Assembly: GCA_049999765.1 (NCBI GenBank)
Contig: JBNGIQ010003782.1
Span: 1-24,457 of the forward strand
DNA from: Phaeoceros laevis
Lineage: Eukaryota > Anthocerotophyta > Anthocerotopsida > Notothyladales
DNA: 24,457 nt
Reading direction: 5' to 3'
The notes under the pieces were generated by a model. That model was not told where the DNA came from and made no database searches. It was given only the letters and a program-made list of their open reading frames with translations. Shown one piece after another: positions 9,137 through 20,800 of this stretch (position 1 is its first letter; the number at the start of each line of letters is the position of its first letter). The position numbers and the translations under genes were made by a program.

Positions 9137-9364
9137 CAGTCTGAAGTCCAACAACTCCCAACAGCAAGGCGTCTACAAGGCAATTGTGATTGTGGCTCTC
9201 CTCCTTAAGACCGGACAACCATAAGCCGACAGACTGCCTGCCCGCCCGCCCGCCGGCCATGAGAGCTGGAATCCGAAGTAACTCAGTCTGCCGTCTCTGT
9301 CCTTTTGAAGCTTCCAAAGCAAGGAAGAAACAAAATTGGGGAATCCGACGCTGCTGGTGGGAAA

Positions 9365-9802
9365 GACTACCTACCAGTCATGACCAACAAGAGAGGCATG
9401 ACCAACTGGAGAGGCCGTGCATCGAACCGATTCCAACCTGCCGGGATGACTTCGCGGCGCTCCTCTTATCATTGTTTTATTTTATTGACCACAGCTTTCT
9501 GTAGATGGTACAAAATACTACAAATAATTCACCCTAGACCACACAATCTTCAATAAAAACCGGTTCTGAATGCATTACTGGCAGACTACCTACCAGTCAG
9601 GACCAACACGGAGCGGAACATGTAGACTATCCAAAGATTCCAAACCTGCCGGCATGACTTGGTGGTGCACTTCTTGTCATTGTTTATTGACCACAGGTTT
9701 ACAGACATGGTACAACTGATTCATCCTAGACTAGTGCTTAAGGCTGCGCCACACAATCTTCAATACTGTCCTGAGAAGCCGGTAGAACGCACTACTCATC
9801 CT
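9365..9802. repeat. Tandem duplication of about 219 bp between UNC93-like and golgin genes
   Basis: Copy 1 (9365-9583) and copy 2 (9584 to about 9802) both begin GACTACCTACCAGTCA. They share, in order, an AACCTGCCGG-ATGACTT string, a TCATTGTTT(T)ATT...TTGACCACAG string, ATGGTACAA, ATTCA(T)CCTAGAC and CCACACAATCTTCAATA. The copies have diverged by substitutions and small indels, so the duplication is not recent. On the minus strand both contain an AATAAA-type string suited to 3'-end formation of the golgin transcript. Confidence 0.75.
9683..9688 (-). terminator. Candidate golgin poly(A) signal, proximal copy
   Basis: The minus strand reads AATAAA here, about 515 bases after the golgin stop codon. 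A related signal in the other repeat copy (AATAAA at 9486-9481) lies about 200 bases farther downstream. The golgin mRNA may therefore have two alternative 3' ends created by the duplication. This is inferred from sequence only. Confidence 0.35.
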
Positions 9803-10203
9803 TGAAGGGAGCATTATTCTAGTAAGGGAGTGAGTCCTGCTGCCTCCTTCAAGGACGAGCCCACTGTTGAAACTTGGCCATGGCCCATCTGCTGGCCCAA
9901 TAAACACCACAATAATTCTCCCATACATCTTAACTGAGACGCAACCTTAAACAGAAATCTATTCGGCTTCATTATGTACACTTCCAGCATGCATCGGGGC
10001 TTTCAGAGAGATGTGCAAATTGCGCCCCCGTTCTTGAACCATAGGGTAACCAATCGAGAATCTCTGCCAAAATTTGAGTCACTTATGACTATCTGGAAGA
10101 AACTGCAGCACTGAGCCTTTCAATCTGCAGACACAGAAATGTCCTTAGATAAATGTCATACAGACATCCTTAAACCTGGACCTCCCTAAGCAGCAGAAGG
10201 CAC
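9803..10203. other. Golgin 3' untranslated region, presumed
   Basis: This stretch follows the golgin stop codon on the minus strand and shows no coding exon. It is presumably 3' untranslated sequence if the poly(A) signals in the adjacent duplicated segment are used. Confidence 0.4.
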
Positions 10204-13200
10204 TCATACCTGACCCACAAGGAGATCTATCTGTTCCCTGTACATTTGTTTGACATCTGCAATATCCGCCCTTAGCTCTTCCACCTACACCAGGGCCAAG
10301 ACATGGATTAGTGCTCAGCCCTGTACATCATAGTCTGAAAGTAATGACTCTTGTCCTACAAGAATATTGAGCATGTAGGACAGAAACAAGCAAAAACGCC
10401 AAGAAAGCTTCGTGCAATAAAACAGCAGAGCACAATCTGAGCCAGTAAACGTATCTTTTGAGGGCATGACAACTACCTCTTCATCACGTTCGCCCATTAG
10501 CTCCAAAGCAGATGTGTGGCGACGTCGAAGTGAATCAAACTCAGCACGCAAGGCAGGTAGCGCAGTAGCCTCTGCGCGAAATTGTTCACACTGCAAGAAG
10601 AAGCCAAGAAATCAGTTTTTTAATGCTGCAAATACAGTAATACTTCCACCACATTCACAACACATCACCAGTACCCTGGCAATCTGATTAGCACCACATC
10701 CTATATGCGTAATGCGACACAGAAAACACAAATCTTGATACAAGTTGTTTAAAGGAAGGTAGAATTGAGTGTTGAACCTGAGTGGTGACTTTGACAAGCT
10801 CTTCTGCCAAGGAATTTCTAGTGGTCTCTAGCGAGGCCTGTTTGAAACAAGTGGTCAAAACTTTGAGACAGCGCCTAAAGGTGGCCTTCAAGAGTCTTTG
10901 AACCAAACAATGCTCCACCGTTGACATGATCTTCATTGCACAAAATCACATACCAGCCTAGAGGCATATGATGCCAGTTCTCCTTCTTTTTGACGTAAGT
11001 GGGATTCGAGCTGCTCCAAAGTTGCAGGTGGAACAAAACCTTTGCCAAAATGTGTCGGCTCACTGAAGCTGAACCTTTCACCATGAAGGCGGTCCGCCGA
11101 GTCCAGGGTGGATTGCAGGTAATAGCTCTCCTCCACACTGCCTGCACTGCTTTCACTTGGTGCTCGCCTAAAACTTCTTGCAGAACCTGACAATCCAAAT
11201 ATGGCATATTACGTCAGCTTCAACGTTGACAGAATACTTGAACTGAACACAAAACAAAGTCAGACTCACTGTATTCTGTCTGACTATTGATCTGAGAAAC
11301 ATTCAGTTTTTCAGCTGCCCAGCTTTCCAAGGGCATTCTTTTCTCAAAGTCTGCAACTGCTGCTCGGGCCTGCTCAAGTTTCTGCATTGGGAGGTGAAAC
11401 TATTGTCACAACTACAGACCATGGCGGTTCGCATGAGTAATGTCACATTGTGAACATCAAGAGTACCTGCTCCAGAGCTTCCCTGTTGGCTCTCTCCTCA
11501 ACAAACCCTTGCTTGTATCTCTTCTTCAATTCGTCCAATTCCTCTTCTAACTGCTTATTTCGAATCTCCTGATTAGCCGCTGATTCAGCAGCTGCAAGGT
11601 ACTCCTGCCGATTCTCAATTGCACGCTGCCTTTCCTTATCAAGTGTGCGCGACAGCTGACCCTGCTCCGCTCTCAGGCAGGACAACTGCACAGGCCGCGA
11701 GTAAAGAGAGTGTCACATGTGATCACCCGAGGTGGCAATAGCAAGCACACATACTTCACATCTCCGGTGGGAAACAAACCTGTGCCTCCATGACAGCCAT
11801 GCGAGATAGAGTTTGCGAGAGGCGTTCATTTATTGACCGTTCCCTCTCTTGTGCAGCTGCTGCCTTCGCTTCAGCTTCCTGAGCAATCAAAAAAAGTGGG
11901 GTTGCATAGGAATGTGAGGGATATGCACAGCAGACGTCCATCTGCTGCAAGCTAAGCATGAAGCGCTTAAAGCTGCTCATCAACCTGAAGACGGGCATTC
12001 AGTGACCTTTCAACCCCAGTCCATGCCTCGGCTTTCATTGCAGTTGATTCCTGCACACAGGTGTAACACGAGACTCGTTCAGCAAGCTGAGAAATATCAC
12101 TACAGGAGCATCACACAGCTCTGACGGTCACTGATAGTAGTTGCAACCACTCTGAGATTAACCTGCAAAGCTTCAATCTGACGAAGAAGTGGTCTTGTAG
12201 ATTCAGGCATGTTTGCCAATAACTCCTCATACCTCTCTTCTGCACCCTGGGATATAAAAGGACAGCTTATTTGCATACTCCTAACAAAAAAAGGTGATGC
12301 TGGCTCATCTGTAATCATAATAAAAAGCACACATTCAAAACTGCAAATGTTCAGTTCTCGCATTCTTTTGCAGACTAACCTTGCATCTTCTTTCAAGTTC
12401 TTCAATATCCCGGAGAAGCACATCTTCTCTGTAAGCTGCCTGCCAGGAAAAAATCAAGATTGCCAATAACCCACAGCTGCTCAGCTTACACTGCAAATAT
12501 CATGCCTAATCAGGAACTCCTACTCCAGTCTCTAGTTGATGACCCATACAGCAAGTAACAACTATGTAAACCACCTGCTGCTCAGCTTTGCTCAGGGCAT
12601 GCCGTAGCTCGTCAAGTGTTTGTAGCAAAGTTTCTTCACGTTCTGCCGCTTCACGAAGACGCCGATCAAGGTCTGCCTTAGCATCACTGTTCGCACGTGC
12701 TTCAGCTCGAGCTTCAGCTTCTTTGGCTTCGTGAATGAGACCTACATAATATTCCTTCTGGGATGCAAGCTCTGCCTGACCCTTCTCAACCGCTTCCTGC
12801 AAGGCTTTCTCGGTTGCAGCTTTGTCTTTTCGAATACTCTCAAATTTTGCCTCTTCCACCTAGAGAAGCACTCCAAATTACACAATATCAATTCTTCATG
12901 CAAGATCCCTGCAGCAACAACCATAAGCTGCACTCCACTGACAAGTTCAAGTTCTAGAACTACTCCGCATACCTGTAACCTTGAATTCAACCTTGACTTT
13001 TCTTCCTCCAACTCCCGAATCTGCAAATATCAGGTACTAATGATCCATGGGACTTAACTCCAGAGGTGCATTCTTAGACTTGAAACATCAGGACCACTAC
13101 AGGTTTTCTGCAAAAAGAAAAAACCTGTGCCCGCAGTTTCTTCATGTGAGCTTCTTGTGCTGCTTGCTTCTTTGAAAGCTCCTCACCTAGTCAAGGAGAG

Positions 13201-14955
13201 GCCGACTGTGTCAAGCTCGCATGATCCAGCCAAGTTAAGATAAAACATTAAACCTTTGTGCAAGCTCCGCAGAACCCTCACTCTTCCTTTTCTTGGATCA
13301 ACAAGAAGATGAGTAATATGAACATCACACTTTCACTAATTTTGCTAAATCGAGGTAAGGTTCTGCAGACATTACCTTCAGCCATAACTTGTTTGATAAT
13401 CTCATCCTTTTCCTTGAGGAGGGGTGATGAGTCACTCTTACGACTCTGCTCTCTTCGCAACATATCCCTTTCTTTTGTGAGGGCATAGACCTTCACCACA
13501 ACATCAGGGTTTAGGATATTTAACATCTCTAAAAGCAACGATGACGTCTGGTACGCTGAGTCCCGAGTCCACAAAGCTGTGATAAAAAGCACTATTGCCA
13601 CTGCCACTGCCACTTCCACTTCCACTTCCACTTCCTAAAAGCTGTCCCCCATACGTAACTAGACCCTGTGCAAACAGTGAGTGAACTACCTTCCGCTCTG
13701 CAGCACCAAGCCGATGCTGATACTCCTGTCTTAGTGCCTCTATCTCAGCATCAGAGGACTTGCTCTGCACTCATTCAGAAAACTCTCCAGGGTTATGTGA
13801 CCAGATAGAAGAAATTGCTGAGGCACAGAGACCACGCAAAGACTATTTTGTGAATCAAGGACTGCATGAGTTTGTACACCAATTCTGACCACAATTATAC
13901 CTTCAGCTCTACAACAGTGGCTTTAAGGTCTTCATTCTCGATGAGCAACCGAGAAATCTCATCTGCCTTCATCTGCATGCGAGGGGAGGCAACTGAGCTG
14001 ACAATCATCCACAGGGGGCCACTTCTGAAGGCTGGAAACTTCTCAAGAAAAAGAAAAAAGAGAAAAGGCTTCTGCAAACAACCTGAACTTAATAGTACCT
14101 GTGCCTGCCTTGCAGCACCCTGTAAAGCAGCCTCCAACATGTTCACTTGCTTGCTTGAATCTTCGCCATTCGTGTCAGCAGATTGGGGGCCATGAACACT
14201 ATATTCGCGTATGCTTCCATTAGTGGGGGCACCATTATTGTCCTGGTGTGCCGACTCCTTGGGCGCCACTACCAGATCGCTCACAGGCTTACCTGTTACG
14301 TTTACGTCGTAACTTTCATGAGCTACATCACCATTTTCACGAGCTTGTGGCGTCGCTTCAATCACACTCGTCCTGACAACCTTGGCTGGCGAACTGGAGA
14401 CCTGAAGTTGCGGAGCCTCATCGGTTGTAACATCAGCCTCTCTCCAAGATCCGACAAGCTGCTGCTCGTCCCCTAGCTGGCCATCCCTGGCATTTGTGGC
14501 AGTCTGTGCTTGTGCCTCCTCTAGTTGCTCATCTGTGGCATTTCTAGCAGTCTCTGCTTGTGCCTCTGTCTGTGCCAAAGTAACCTCGGTCTCCTGCAGT
14601 TGCGGATCTTGGCTATCTGTTTTATGCAAGGCATCGGCATCGTCCTGTGCAGAAGCACCAGCTGATCCAACTTCCGGTAGTACGGGATCAACAACCGCCT
14701 CGATAGCAACTGTGCCATTGCATCAAACAAGTATAGGCCACCGGTTCAGCAACACCACAATTATCCAATCTGAATCTTGGCGGGAGAAGCATGTGCATCA
14801 CCTGGCTCGGGAGCTTGGGTCTTGACCTCAAAACCAAGTGCAGAGTCGAAATTTTTTTCAATACTTTTGACACTCTCGCTCAGCTTGGTGACTGCGCCAG
14901 CGAAGTCTCCCAGATTGAGGTTATTGAGGTTGTTGAGTTTGTTGAACCAAGCCAT
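10204..14955 (-). CDS. GC5: Golgin candidate 5 / TMF-type Golgi coiled-coil protein, 18 exons
   Basis: Exons chain in phase to 849 aa: 14955-14802, 14709-14099, 13972-13901, 13764-13690, 13490-13376, 13186-13125, 13020-12973, 12859-12575, 12439-12380, 12246-12163, 12050-11985, 11878-11780, 11685-11467, 11381-11270, 11186-10954, 10837-10778, 10590-10477, 10284-10204. The N-terminus MAWF with AVTKLSESVKSIEKNFDSAL matches plant TMF homologues. Residues about 52-235 are acidic, Gln/Ala-rich and poorly conserved. About 240-687 is nearly continuous coiled coil, with conserved strings ANMPESTRPLLRQIEALQ and RLSQTLSRMAVMEAQLSCLR. The C-terminal block (RQKEGELASYASRL, ALELMGERDEEVEELRADIA, MYREQIDLLV) corresponds to the TMF Rab6-binding and Golgi-targeting end. 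The protein is expected to tether vesicles at the Golgi periphery. It is somewhat shorter than Arabidopsis GC5 (about 950 aa), mainly in the variable N-terminal part. No broken exon was found. Confidence 0.94.
13597..13635. repeat. Hexanucleotide repeat in golgin intron 4
   Basis: The plus strand carries about six CCACTG/CCACTT units in a row, switching from CCACTG to CCACTT midway. It lies in the intron between exons 4 and 5 of the golgin gene, so length changes would not affect the protein. It would be a polymorphic marker. Confidence 0.8.
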
Positions 14956-15765
14956 CCTCGGAGCAGGACTAGATCCAGTCTGCTCTGACTGCCCCGGCAG
15001 GGGCCCTTCCCGCTCAAAATTCAGATGCCTACCTGGAGAAGAACTTCAGGAGACGCAAACAAGCGCCAATAGATCGGCCGGACTATGCCCTCATAACTCC
15101 ACTTGCCAACTGGAGTTGCATTGGATGGCACGAAATGCGAGCCCCATGGGATCGCGCTTAGGTCACATGTGATTTGTGCAAGGTGCGTCGGGAGCTGTTT
15201 GAAGGACTTGGGCAGGCGTGCTTGCGGAATGGCCCAGGCGACGGAGGCGGGTCTCGAGCTGCCGGGGGGCTGGTCGGGAACTCGGGGCAGGGCCGGACCG
15301 AGGTGGCGAGCTGTGCAATGAAAATTTTCAAAATACAATTAAGCAACAAACACACACACACAACTGTGTACTGTATTACTACTTTTCCTATGACAAAACC
15401 TATCAAATTACCGAGTAACCCAGCTGGGCTTACATTATTATAGTTTCGCTTCTCGGACAGTCCATGAACTTTCTACACTTCGAAGGATGTGACGAAATTC
15501 GTCAAGTCCATATCCTCAAGAGGCCTGCATGAGTAGGTACAGACTACAATCCGTTGGAGCTGGAAAATGAATCTATGGAACTGGTGCTGGTTGAGTCAGG
15601 AGACGAAGTGAATTTCCTGAGACTCGAGCAAAACAACCAGTTATCAAAGAATCGGCCTCCGATGTTCAGAAAGACTGAGAAGAGAGTCAGACTCAAGTCT
15701 GTAGTAGCAGAGGAATGGAAATAAATCCATAACCTCAACAGTAAGAGCGCACCAGTGTAGGGCTC
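14956..15765 (-). other. Presumed golgin leader region, with open frame at 15021-15338
   Basis: This lies between the golgin start codon and a minus-strand TATA box. It contains a GC-rich minus-strand frame (15338-15021) with protein-like text such as GSHFVPSNATPVGKW and YEGIVRPIYWRLFASPEVLL. That frame has no ATG, is preceded by an acceptor-like CATTGCACAG and ends beside a donor-like CAG then GTAGGC at 15033. If spliced to the CAG acceptor at about 14989 it would stay open into MAWF of the golgin, but that intron would be only 44 nt, which is unusually short. I regard the segment as 5' untranslated sequence or an exon of an unidentified small gene. Confidence 0.35.
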
Positions 15766-15772
15766 TTTTATA
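15766..15772 (-). promoter_or_regulatory. TATA box, minus strand, upstream of golgin
   Basis: The minus strand reads TATAAAA inside AAGATATAAAAGAGCC. It lies about 810 bases before the golgin ATG and about 190 bases downstream of the NDUFS7 stop. It fits a core promoter for golgin transcription, in which case the golgin mRNA would have a long leader that may contain an intron. Confidence 0.4.
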
Positions 15773-15964
15773 TCTTTCCACAATTCACCACCACATGATG
15801 GATTTCCGAGAGCCCTTTTAATGCTCCCCCACTTCCTGTCACTGTACAAATATTAGCCACCGCAGTTCTCTAGTAGGACAGAGCTGCAAGTCTGCTCGGA
15901 AAGCACAAACGCAAACTTCCAAGTACAGTTCCGATGCACACCCTGGCTTGCCAGCAAATTGTTT

Positions 15965-16997
15965 CTACTTGTTGTACCAAACAGTAACGTCCTTTCGGCG
16001 CTTGATCTTCTTCAACAATTGCAGTAATCCGTAAAGGAGAGCCTCGGCGGTCGGAGGACACCCAGGGACATATATATCAACAGGTACGATTCGATCACAA
16101 CCTCTTACAACAGAATACGAATAGTGATAGTAGCCTCCACCATTTGCACAGCTTCCCATTGAGATCACCCACCGTGGCTCTGGCATTTGATCATAAACCC
16201 TACGCAAGATCATCAAGGAAAAACAATCCCTTTAGCACAAGCAATACTTGGAAAGATTCCTACAAGATTCGGTTCTTCATTGGACCCAGCATGGTCCAGT
16301 TCCTCCTAACCGGGACAAGTGTCTACTACCCCCAGGACCTCCAGAAGGGCCAAACAAAACAAAGACCTAGTTCGACGCCTAAACTACCAGGGGACAAGAA
16401 AACTCTGCAAAATTGGCCGAGAGACTCAAAATTCCACCGAATTGTGATCATAGGCACGAACCAGAAACTAGTTCAACGCCTTTGACTCCAAGAACCTTAA
16501 CCTAGAATCAAAAGTTGCTGCATACATGCGTTGATATCACAACGAATATATGCAGGAAGGACCTCCGGAGACGAGAATCAACCACAAGCAACAGTCCACA
16601 TGTGAAATTCAAAAGCGCCCGAAGAAATCACATCAGAGCAGACAACTTACTTGCGGAGAGCTGGTGCCATCTTGTTTGTCAGGGTTCCTGCAACGATCAT
16701 ACAATCCGACTGCCGAGGGCTGGGCCTGAAAATGATGCCAAATCTGTCCAGATCATACCGAGCAGCTCCAGTGTGCATCATCTCCACGGCGCAGCAGGCT
16801 AGACCAAAGGTCATGGGCCACAACGAGCCTGTCCTGGCCCAGTTCATCAAAGAATCCACCTTGGAGATCACATACTCCGCTGGCTTGGCACCCTCCAAGT
16901 TCACGGCGGACGCCCCCACAAGAGCTGGCCTCCCAGCGTGCAAAAGCCTGGTCGAAGCCAGCGCAGCTGCTTGCGCTGTCCTGGGCAGCAGCGCCAT
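15965..16997 (-). CDS. NDUFS7: Mitochondrial complex I PSST subunit (NDUFS7), two exons
   Basis: Exons 16997-16651 and 16199-15965 join in phase (AA plus G makes Lys116) to 193 aa. This is the PSST/NuoB subunit, which holds iron-sulfur cluster N2, the last electron carrier before ubiquinone in complex I of the mitochondrial inner membrane. Ligand cysteines are visible: the tandem Cys68-Cys69 in [11 protein letters not shown], Cys133 in MGSCANGGG and Cys163 in [10 protein letters not shown]. The first 40 or so residues ([20 protein letters not shown]) are rich in Ala, Arg and Leu and fit a mitochondrial presequence. The start at 16997 is chosen because the presequence begins there. The frame extends eleven codons upstream but without an ATG. 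Length is close to the plant norm (about 215 aa). Nuclear location is indicated by the presequence and the 451-bp intron. Confidence 0.97.
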
Positions 16998-17886
16998 GGC
17001 TACCTCACGCTCGCAACACACTACGACCAAGGCCTTTTGGGTTTTGCTTCAACAAATGCACATTAGCGCTCCCCCGCCCGCTTATTTGTTGAGAGCACCG
17101 TCTATGAACAAGACGCCATCTTAGACGCCATCTACAGTTAATTAAGTCTTCCGCAACCGACGATACTATGTGGCCGTCAGAGACCGGTGCCAAGTATGCG
17201 CCAGCCGGTCGAACCAGTGGCAGGCAAACTGTCGACGTTCGGCGCCCGCCAGGTCAGGGGAAGGTGAAGAGTGCCTTTCTGGAAGCTTTCCCGAAACGAG
17301 GTCGCCGTGTCGAGGGAAATTCTTGCAAAGTTTTTGTTTTCGACTAATTCCCAGCCATCCGACACATCGCAGCTTGGACTGTCGCTGTTCCGGCCTCAGA
17401 GTCAAACATCTCGTTGAAAGTTGATGCTGTCACCACGTCCATAGTTGCAGAGAAACTTGGAAAGATCCCTCTGCTTAAAATATGCTAAGCAGCCAGTAAG
17501 CGTGAAGGAAGTTCCCGGCTTGAGCTGGACTTGTCAACTTGAAGTTCTGGGCATGAGGCTCGTATATTCTGACATTTCCGGGATTGGACGCCCATTTTGG
17601 AGCTGGAGAGGAGCCATTGTTGATGCGCTTCCAGGACCGATGCGGGAGAGCTCAAATTTCTCTTGGATTTATTTGTGACACGCTGCACACTAGGAGGTGA
17701 TTGGAAAGGCTCAGGGTAGGGCCTCATATGCAGTCCTGGTGTCTGTGGAGGTACGCTGTTTGTAGCTCCGCCGATGATTTGCGCTTTCCCGCTGGAATTA
17801 GGACGTCATGTTGAGATTTGCTGTACGACAAAGCAGCCAGGGTGTTCGCTGAGGCAGCTTAGTCAGAAGAGGAGATAGGTCCGGCA
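16998..17886. promoter_or_regulatory. Shared divergent promoter region of NDUFS7 and PSAT1
   Basis: About 890 bp separates the start codons of two divergent genes, with no coding exon visible between them. Neither side has an obvious TATA box. GACGTC, a bZIP-type ACGT core, lies at 17802-17807. A directly repeated GACGCCATCT occurs near 17111-17135. The part next to NDUFS7 is GC-rich. Confidence 0.45.
17808..17852 (+). promoter_or_regulatory. Small upstream ORF before PSAT1
   Basis: ATG at 17808 opens a 14-codon frame (MLRFAVRQSSQGVR) that ends in TGA 34 bases before the PSAT1 start codon. If the PSAT1 mRNA begins upstream of 17808, this uORF would be translated first and could lower translation of the main frame. 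Whether the leader includes it is not shown by the sequence. Confidence 0.3.
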
Positions 17887-20800
17887 ATGCGCAGGTGTTC
17901 TGCAGGGTTTTGGAAGCCAGGATGGCTGCTGTGCTTCCTGTTTGGAGTGATGTTGTTGCAAGCCAAAGCGGGAGGCGTGGACCCCAAGATGTGGACGTCT
18001 CACAGCGCGAAGTTGTCTGGAATTTTAATTCCAGGATTAGGATCGTCCCGGCTTTTGGCTTGGTCTATGCTGGACTGTCCCTTTTCTCCCATGGATTTCT
18101 ATCCGCTGGATCCAGTTTGGCTTGACATCCGGAAGGTTTGTGGATGTGGGGCTGCTCTGGCAACCAATTTGTACCTGCATTTACAAGCACTCCCGAGGCT
18201 GTGCTTTTGTGCTCTCCCTACATATTCAGCAAGCGTTTAGCCTGAGCTGAGAACTGTTGCCTGACAGGTGATGTCTGTTTTGAACTGTTGGCTCAAGTGC
18301 ATGACATTGGATCCTGACACTCAGAAGGACAATCCTGAATGCAAATCTCGAGCTGATACTGGCCTCTCTGCCATCACTGAACTGGACCCTGGATACATCA
18401 CAGGTGCATGCGCGGTACACAGAAGTCGTACTACTTGCTAGGAATGTGCTTGTCGCCCAGGTTTGTCAGATGTTTGGTGCAAACTGGATACGGGCTTGAT
18501 TCTTTTTGTTGCAGTGGATGATGGGGAGTATGTGCAGCCACGTTGGCAGACACTTTTCAAGCAAATGTGTAACTGGATAAGAGCTATGCGCAGGTCCCTT
18601 GTCATCTATCTGGAGGGAATGGGTGAATTGGTGTGTGGAGTTTGGTATTGAAGCAGATTCCATTGTTGCTGTTCCATATGATTGGAGGCTGTCTGCTTCC
18701 ATGCTTGAAGAACGAGATCTCTACTTTCACAAGCTCAAGTTTGTCCATGTCACACAACCTACAGTTGATCCCAATCTTGTTTGCACTTTTAGTATTTTGT
18801 CATGTTGGTGCTCGACTTTAGGTCACTTTTGGGGCAGCTCTTATGATTGACAGTTAATAATCCGTGTTTTCCTGACGTCTTCCTGACAGTTAGTTGGTCT
18901 CTGGACTTTCTCTCAGGCTAACTTTTGAGACTGCCCGAAAGCTAAGGGGAGTGCCCTCGCTGGTATTTGCTCATTCTTTGGGTAACAACGTATTTAGATA
19001 CTTTCTTGAGTGGCTCAAGCTCGAGATTGCTCCAAAAATGTACATCAAGTGGATTGACGACCATATCAAATCTTACTACGCTGTTGGTCTGCATCACTTC
19101 CACTGTGTGGTCTAGATTTTCTGTGTTCTTTTTCCAGGAAGTCGGTTTTGCTAATTATGACCACCTGATGTTTTCACAATGCCAGGAGCACCCCTGCTGG
19201 GATCTGCAGAAACTGTGAAAGCTATGTTGTCTGGAGTTACTTTTGGCCTTCCAATGTCAGAGGTCTGTACAATCTGTTCAACTTTATTCAATAGTCAGCG
19301 CTTTAGTGCACAGGACTGATTGTTGGCTTCTTTGGCTGTTTCGTAAGCCAGGGGACAGCTAGGAAGCTAAGCAACTCGTTTGGGTCCTGCCTCTGGATGT
19401 CACCATTCTCTAGACATTGCCATGCTGACAACAAGTTCTGTGGACCTACAAGCGACTCCTCAGCTCAGAAAGGGAGTCGCCGAGTGTGCAGCTCACAAGA
19501 ATATGCGGTCAATGCCTCTGGTTGGCCAGTAGATGTTCTAACTGTGGACTTCCCAATAACTCCAGGTAGCTCTTTCGTTTCCTTTTTATTTGTAGAGGAA
19601 GTGCTCAGGTCGCCAAGGTGGTGGTGCTGGCCATCAAGCTCACCTCATCAAGCATTTAGAATGTTGCACAGTACACAGCTGCTTCTTCCGTTCACTTTCT
19701 GCAGTTCTTTTCTTGTGCAGGAGTGTCGTATCCTGGAGTATCCCTTGAAACAGAGACTGCTGCCCTTGTATCAACCTGTACCATCCCAGTTCAGAGGTCG
19801 TATTCTGCACATGAATTCTCTGAGGGAACATTTTTCCGCGAGGTTGGTGATTTCGACACTGATGTAAAGAGGTTTCTACACCGTCTGAAGAAGTAAGACT
19901 ACCCAGCATGTCTTGTGGCTTAAAAAAGTGGGTGTCTTGTTCGCTATGGGGTCGGCAATGTTATAAAGAATGTGAACCTGACTCGAGAACTAACGAGTCA
20001 GCCTAATGGGAAACAGATTCTACCACGATGATCCAATATTGAACCCTCTAACCCCGTGGGAAAGGCCTCCCATACAAAATGTCTACTGCATGTACGGTGT
20101 CAATCTAAAATCCGAGGTTAGTAAGATTTGATTGCGACCTGTGGTGTGTGCAGATGCTCTGTGACCTTCTAATTGACCTATTCTTGGTTTCAGGTAGGTT
20201 ACCACTTTGCCCCTAGTGGAAAATATTACCCAGATAATTGGATAATTCGGGACATAATTTATGAAACGGAAGGAGGTGTTCTCCAGGCGAGGTGGGCTGA
20301 TCTCTGTCCGAATTTGTGGCATTGTTTAAGAAACGTCTTTATGGGTAGTGGACACGGCTCTGAGGTTTACTTGAAGTGCAGATCAGGTGCACCAGTGTAT
20401 GGAAATCCTGGTCCAGCTAGCGGTGACACCACGGTGCAGTTTCTGATTCCTTAGAGTAACAAGTGCTTGGTGTCCCAATTTGCTGTATGTAGTCAGTCTT
20501 TTTGCACACGACAGAGTGGGGTTGAGTTTCGGAAACGTAGCTAGCTGACTTTGGTAAATGATTGCATGTGTTTCAGGTTCCATATCACTCGCTCTCGTGG
20601 TGCAAGACATGGCTAGGTCCTCAAGTTAATATCACAAGAACACCACAGGTCCTCTTGGCAGAGAAACACTGCATCATGTATTATACGGGTGACGAAGTCG
20701 TAGTTGAAAAGCTTGTTTGTCTGTTGTTATTCTGCAGGGTGCGCACGACGGGGGAGATGTACAGGAAGAGCTGAATGTGGAACACGAGCATGGAGGAGAT

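Noticed and set aside
13278-13631. Frame starting with a Glu-Val repeat near 13600
   Set aside because: The repetitive start is the translated intron microsatellite. Only the part from 13490 is a real golgin exon.
16144-16485. Plus-strand open frame of 113 codons
   Set aside because: It overlaps NDUFS7 exon 2 and its intron on the opposite strand and has no recognisable content.
18463-18651. Separate small plus-strand gene within PSAT1
   Set aside because: The frame spans intron 2 and the start of exon 3 out of phase. The phased exon beginning at 18594 restores family-conserved sequence.
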